From: Entrophospora sp. SA101 | Lineage: Eukaryota; Glomeromycota; Glomeromycetes; Entrophosporales; Entrophosporaceae | Direction of reading: 5' to 3' | DNA: 64,000 nt | Assembly: GCA_958430865.1 (NCBI GenBank) | Contig: CAUDNR010004300.1 | Coordinates: forward strand, 87,872-151,871 | Part shown: positions 59,993-64,000 of the stretch, piece after piece | How positions within the stretch are numbered: the stretch's first letter is position 1 | Layout of the letters: every line of letters begins with the position of its first letter | Made by a program: the position numbers and the translations under genes | Notes under the pieces: model-generated | What the model was told of the DNA's origin: nothing | The model's input: the letters and a program-made list of their open reading frames with translations, nothing else | Databases searched by the model: none

Positions 59993-61895
59993 TTAAGAAT
60001 TACTATTGAAAACACTATGTAAAACAAGAATACTATCAACTGTTTCTGGTCTTAAATTTGATCGGGTTTCATTTATTGTTAAACCAGCTGCACTGAACTC
60101 CCTTTCACTGGGTGCACTGGAGGCAGGAATTGATAAATAATAAGAACATAATATTGATAGTTTTGGATAATGATCTTGATGAGCTTTCCACCATTCTAAA
60201 ATGTTTAAATCCAATTCCTTTTGTACTTTTGAAGACAAATATTTTTCAATTTCATTTTCTTCAGTTTCATCATTATCTGAATCATAAAACTGACTAAAAT
60301 CTGTTAAATCAACATTAGATTTTTTTTTTCTTTTAATAGGTCTATCATCTTCACCACTACCATCATCATTATTTTTATCACTAGCAAGTTGAAATGAAAG
60401 AATCTCATACTGGTGTCTTATTTCATTTTTTACCCATTCAGCATCATAAGATTCCAAAATTTTCAACTGCTTCATCTGAGGATCAAAGAATAAAGCTAAT
60501 TTATATAAATCATGAATTTTAATTTTATCTATTATTTTTTGATTAGCTACCAGTTTGATTTGTTTTAAAATTTCATCATCTGATGAAGATATCTGACAAT
60601 GAATTAAAAGAGTTTTATACCAAGGAAGTACAAGATGAATTGTTGGATATTTTGATGCCTCTAAACATTCAATAGCTTCACAAAATTTTTTCAGAAAATT
60701 AATTAATATTTCTACAATAGTAATATCAATAATTTCAACTCTTTCTAATTGATCTTTCTCAGTCAAAAGATCATATATCATTTCAAATTGATCTGAAATT
60801 GATTCTAACATTTCTAGTTTGCTATTCCATCTACTTTCTGATTCTTGCTTAAGTAATTTTTCCAATCTACAATATAAAGAACTTTGTTTGAAGTATGTTA
60901 CCAATGATTTACATCCTTTAATAGTTTGAATAATAGAAGGAAACAGCAAAAAATTATTCTCTTTAAAAGAAGTTTCCAATACAGTATTAATTCTAAAATA
61001 ATAAAAATTTAATTTTAATTTTTATTAAAAAAATTTATAAAAAACATTATAATAAAATATATACCTATGAGATATACAAGGCAAGTGACCATGGTTTCTA
61101 AATGCTGCAACAAAATTAGCAGCAGAATCTGTAACAAATGTGTATTTTGTCATATTAATTTCTGGTGATAAATTATATTTTTTCAAAATACCAAAAATAT
61201 TATTTTTAATATTTTCTGCTGTATGACTAGTATCTGAAAATTTTGAAACTGCTAATATTTGTTCTTTTAAAATCCAACCATCTATGTAATGTACTGTCAA
61301 AGATATATAACTGATCTTTCTATAGTCATCTGTCCAGCAATCAGTAGTAAATGCAACACCTATTTTTTTTAAATATTTCAATTAATTTAGTGCCTAAATT
61401 TGACTTGATTGATTCTGCCATTTTTACTATATTATGTGAGATTGTTGTAGGATTTGGTAATAATTCATCAATAGATAAAGGACCATATACTGAACCAATG
61501 TTAACTAATTCTTGAGCAAATTCTTGAAAACCTTTACCAGACACTATTTCAAATGGTCTTAAATCACGACAGACAAAATTTATTGATTTTTTTTTTATTA
61601 ATTCTTTAACATTAGCTGGTGCTTCATTTTTTTGCAAAAATGAAGTAATTTTTGATTGATTATCTAAGTTGCAACACCTATGTCTTTGTAAATTTGAGGT
61701 TCCTAGTTTATAATTATATTTAGTTATATAGTCACAATTCCTACAAACAACATACCCAATCATCTTGTCATCCAAGTCAACTAGTTCAGCAAACTTATCC
61801 CAAACATCACTTCTTCATCCTTGCTTCTCTTTTAAAAATAGTTCTCCTACTCTCAATTTAGATTTTATTTGATCAATAGTCAATGTATCTGACAT
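59993..61895 (-). pseudogene. hAT transposase (BED finger, dimerisation domain), disrupted
   Basis: Starts MSDTLTIDQIKSKLRVGELF at 61895. An in-frame TGA follows KEKQG (about 61820), and the frame resumes RSDVWDKFAELVDLDDKMIG with a BED-type finger (VVCRNCDYITKYN..LQRHRC). An A8 run near 61361 causes a +1 frameshift into IGVAFTTDCWTDDYRKISYI. FVTDSAANFVAAFRNHGHLP precedes an intron (donor after CATAG near 61065), and exon 2 runs to 59993. The C-terminus is the hAT dimerisation domain: EWWKAHQDHYPKLSILCSYY, LSIPASSAPSEREFSAAGL and RSNLRPETVDSILVLH. Two breaks make it non-functional as read, though only two changes separate it from an open frame. Confidence 0.9.
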
Positions 61896-63016
61896 GGTAG
61901 ATTATTATATCAAAATTAATGGGATATTACTAAATTATTATTAAATGTATATATATATAAAATATTATTATTATTTTAAAAAAATTAAAAAATATTATTG
62001 TTGTTATATTTCATATATATTTATTATTTTTCAAAATTCACGCGTGTAAAATGATGGTTTCTAAATGCTGCAACAAAATTAGCAGCAGAATCTGTAACAA
62101 ATGTGTATTTTGTCATATTAATTTCTGGTGATAAATTATATTTTTTCAAAATACCAAAAATATTATTTTTAATATTTTCTGCTGTATGACTAGTATCTGA
62201 AAATTTTGAAACTGCTAATATTTGTTCTTTTAAAATCCAACCATCTATGTAATGTACTGTCAAAGATATATAACTGATCTTTCTATAGTCATCTGTCCAG
62301 CAATCAGTAGTAAATGCAACACCTATTTTTTTTAAATATTTCAATTAATTTAGTGCCTAAATTTGACTTGATTGATTCTGCCATTTTTACTATATTATGT
62401 GAGATTGTTGTAGGATTTGGTAATAATTCATCAATAGATAAAGGACCATATACTGAACCAATGTTAACTAATTCTTGAGCAAATTCTTGAAAACCTTTAC
62501 CAGACACTATTTCAAATGGTCTTAAATCACGACAGACAAAATTTATTGATTTTTTTTTTATTAATTCTTTAACATTAGCTGGTGCTTCATTTTTTTGCAA
62601 AAATGAAGTAATTTTTGATTGATTATCTAAGTTGCAACACCTATGTCTTTGTAAATTTGAGGTTCCTAGTTTATAATTATATTTAGTTATATAGTCACAA
62701 TTCCTACAAACAACATACCCAATCATCTTGTCATCCAAGTCAACTAGTTCAGCAAACTTATCCCAAACATCACTTCTTCATCCTTGCTTCTCTTTTAAAA
62801 ATAGTTCTCCTACTCTCAATTTAGATTTTATTTGATCAATAGTCAATGTATCTGACATGGTAGATTATTATATCAAAATTAATGGGATATTACTAAATTA
62901 TTATTAAATGTATATATATATAAAATATTATTATTATTTTAAAAAAATTAAAAAATATTATTGTTGTTATATTTCATATATATTTATTATTTTTCAAAAT
63001 TCACGCGTGTAAAATG
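61091..63016 (-). repeat. Perfect tandem duplication, 963 bp unit
   Basis: 61091-62053 and 62054-63016 read as identical; for example both reading frames recur exactly 963 bases apart. The unit covers most of hAT exon 1 and its upstream flank. A short 'ATG' is shared at the seams. Confidence 0.9.
62024..62858 (-). pseudogene. Duplicate 5' part of the hAT transposase
   Basis: A second copy of exon 1 from MSDTLTIDQIK (62858) to FVAAFRNH, with the same TGA and the same A8 frameshift as the downstream copy. After FRNH it runs into the flank of the other unit and stops. It lacks the rest of the DDE domain and the dimerisation domain. Confidence 0.9.
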
Positions 63017-63090
63017 ATAAAAATTTGGATACAAAATTCTGATTGGTTAATTTGAATTTCATTTCTAATTTTTAGAAATACAATAATTTT

Positions 63091-63252
63091 CAGGTTGCGC
63101 AAACATCCGGGTTATTCAAACCCGCACCCATTCATATTCAGACCCATATCCAAACCCGTACCCAATAAAAATATACTACAGCCGTCCAAACCCGTACCGC
63201 AATCCGGGTATGGTCTGGGTAAAATTGCGGGACCCGGCCCGTTGCAGGCCTC
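63091..63252. mobile_element. GC-rich hAT-like MITE
   Basis: Begins CAGGTTGCGCAAAC and ends GCCCGTTGCAGGCC; the reverse complement of the right side (GGCCTGCAACGGGC) resembles the left. The inside repeats CCCG-rich words (AAACCCGTACC, ATCCGGGT) in both orientations. Much GC-richer than its surroundings. No target duplication identified. Confidence 0.5.
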
Positions 63253-63801
63253 TACTTCTGAAGCAATAATTCATGACGCAGGGCATAATAATAATTCGTG
63301 ATTCATGACACAAGACATATGGTTTGTGACGCGAAGCATAGTTTGTTAGTTATTATTATAATAATGAAGGAAAACCCTAATTGTAATCAGCAAGGATTAT
63401 GTATTTTATCCTATAGTAATAATCATTAAGTATAATTAGTATAATTTGATGAAGAATTTTTATTAGAAGAATATTATTGTTACCTAAATCTATTTAAACA
63501 TAACGTTCAACTTATTGCATTGCATATTGTCTCATTTCCTTTACCATCTACAATTTTTATTTCCTTCTACATCTCCTCTACCTTCTGATCGTGTACATAT
63601 ACAATATGTAAGAAAATAGCTTTATTATTCTCATAAATAATATTTAATGGCACATTCTTCTAACCCCAAATATTCATTTAAAATTTTCTTTGCTACTTCT
63701 TTAAAAACACATATATATTACCTATCAACACTTGTTAAATATTTGAACAAATACAGCTTCATGATAAACTAGAATAAATTTCATCCATCCTCTTCATCCT
63801 C
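63253..63801. other. Intergenic
   Basis: AT-rich. A small cluster of 'ATTCATGACGCA / ATTCATGACACAAG / TTTGTGACGCGAAG' words near 63270-63340 is a short degenerate repeat. No gene recognised. Confidence 0.3.
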
Positions 63802-64000
63802 TTCTATTTTTTGTAATAGTAACACTCCAAAAACCAGATATAATTTCATAATGTTGACACAGATTGCATTTATAATTTAATTCTAATTTAAAATAAAAAA
63901 TAAAACTATTAGATTAAGAAGCTAGAAGTTGCCAGCTATGTTTAAAATACTTAGACTTGAATTTGGTTCATTTTTATAAATATGTATGTATTTATATATA
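63802..64000 (-). repeat. Right arm of the long inverted repeat (cut by window end)
   Basis: Exact reverse complement of 55813-56011. The bases just left of it (CCTCTTCATCCTCTTC) are where the other arm meets the Ns. Confidence 0.92.

Overview
The window is very AT-rich eukaryotic DNA with short GT-AG introns, single-copy housekeeping genes and many transposon remains. Broken tyrosine-kinase-like genes carry the cysteine-rich head 'CPxCNRYNT..WCQSC' typical of the expanded kinase families of Rhizophagus. I infer an arbuscular mycorrhizal fungus (Glomeromycotina, Rhizophagus irregularis or a close relative). There are no operons or prokaryotic signals.

Housekeeping genes with exon structures I could build: dynactin p25/DCTN5 (4069-5132, -), RACK1 (8151-9703, +), replication factor C large subunit RFC1 (20758-24734, -), a five-finger C2H2 protein (25715-26819, +, divergent from RFC1), a mitochondrial bL9-like ribosomal protein (40365-41432, -), a HAL/Ptk-type Ser/Thr kinase (43158-45172, +) and an NTF2/SigF-like protein (56188-57119, -). 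A CBM48 (AMPK-beta type) protein with a long internal repeat array lies at 15390-16451 (+).

Between them lie mobile elements: a decayed Tc1 transposase (about 110-1128), a pair of interlocked helicase relics (DDX52/Rok1 on + and PIF1 on -, 5370-6110), tandem broken kinases (10354-12060), a GC-rich Helitron relic (12930-13745), a foldback-like element with an internal minisatellite (27336-28688), a near-intact 7.5 kb LINE (29677-37150, -), a hAT transposase (59993-61895, -) with a perfect 963 bp tandem duplication, and several MITEs, one with an 8 bp target duplication.

47.3-54.2 kb is a tandem pair of about 2.9 kb units. The second unit carries a 980 bp inverted-repeat element whose empty site is preserved in the first. 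A 10-N assembly gap at 56012-56021 is preceded by at least 199 bp that are the exact reverse complement of the last 199 bp of the window. This is either a large inverted duplication or a scaffolding artefact.

Most unusual observations: a 239-codon stop-free, in-frame extension after the DCTN5 stop that encodes an Asn-rich stretch, a membrane segment and a Ser/Thr-rich tail; the 980 bp element with its empty site; the foldback/minisatellite element; and the inverted repeat at the gap.
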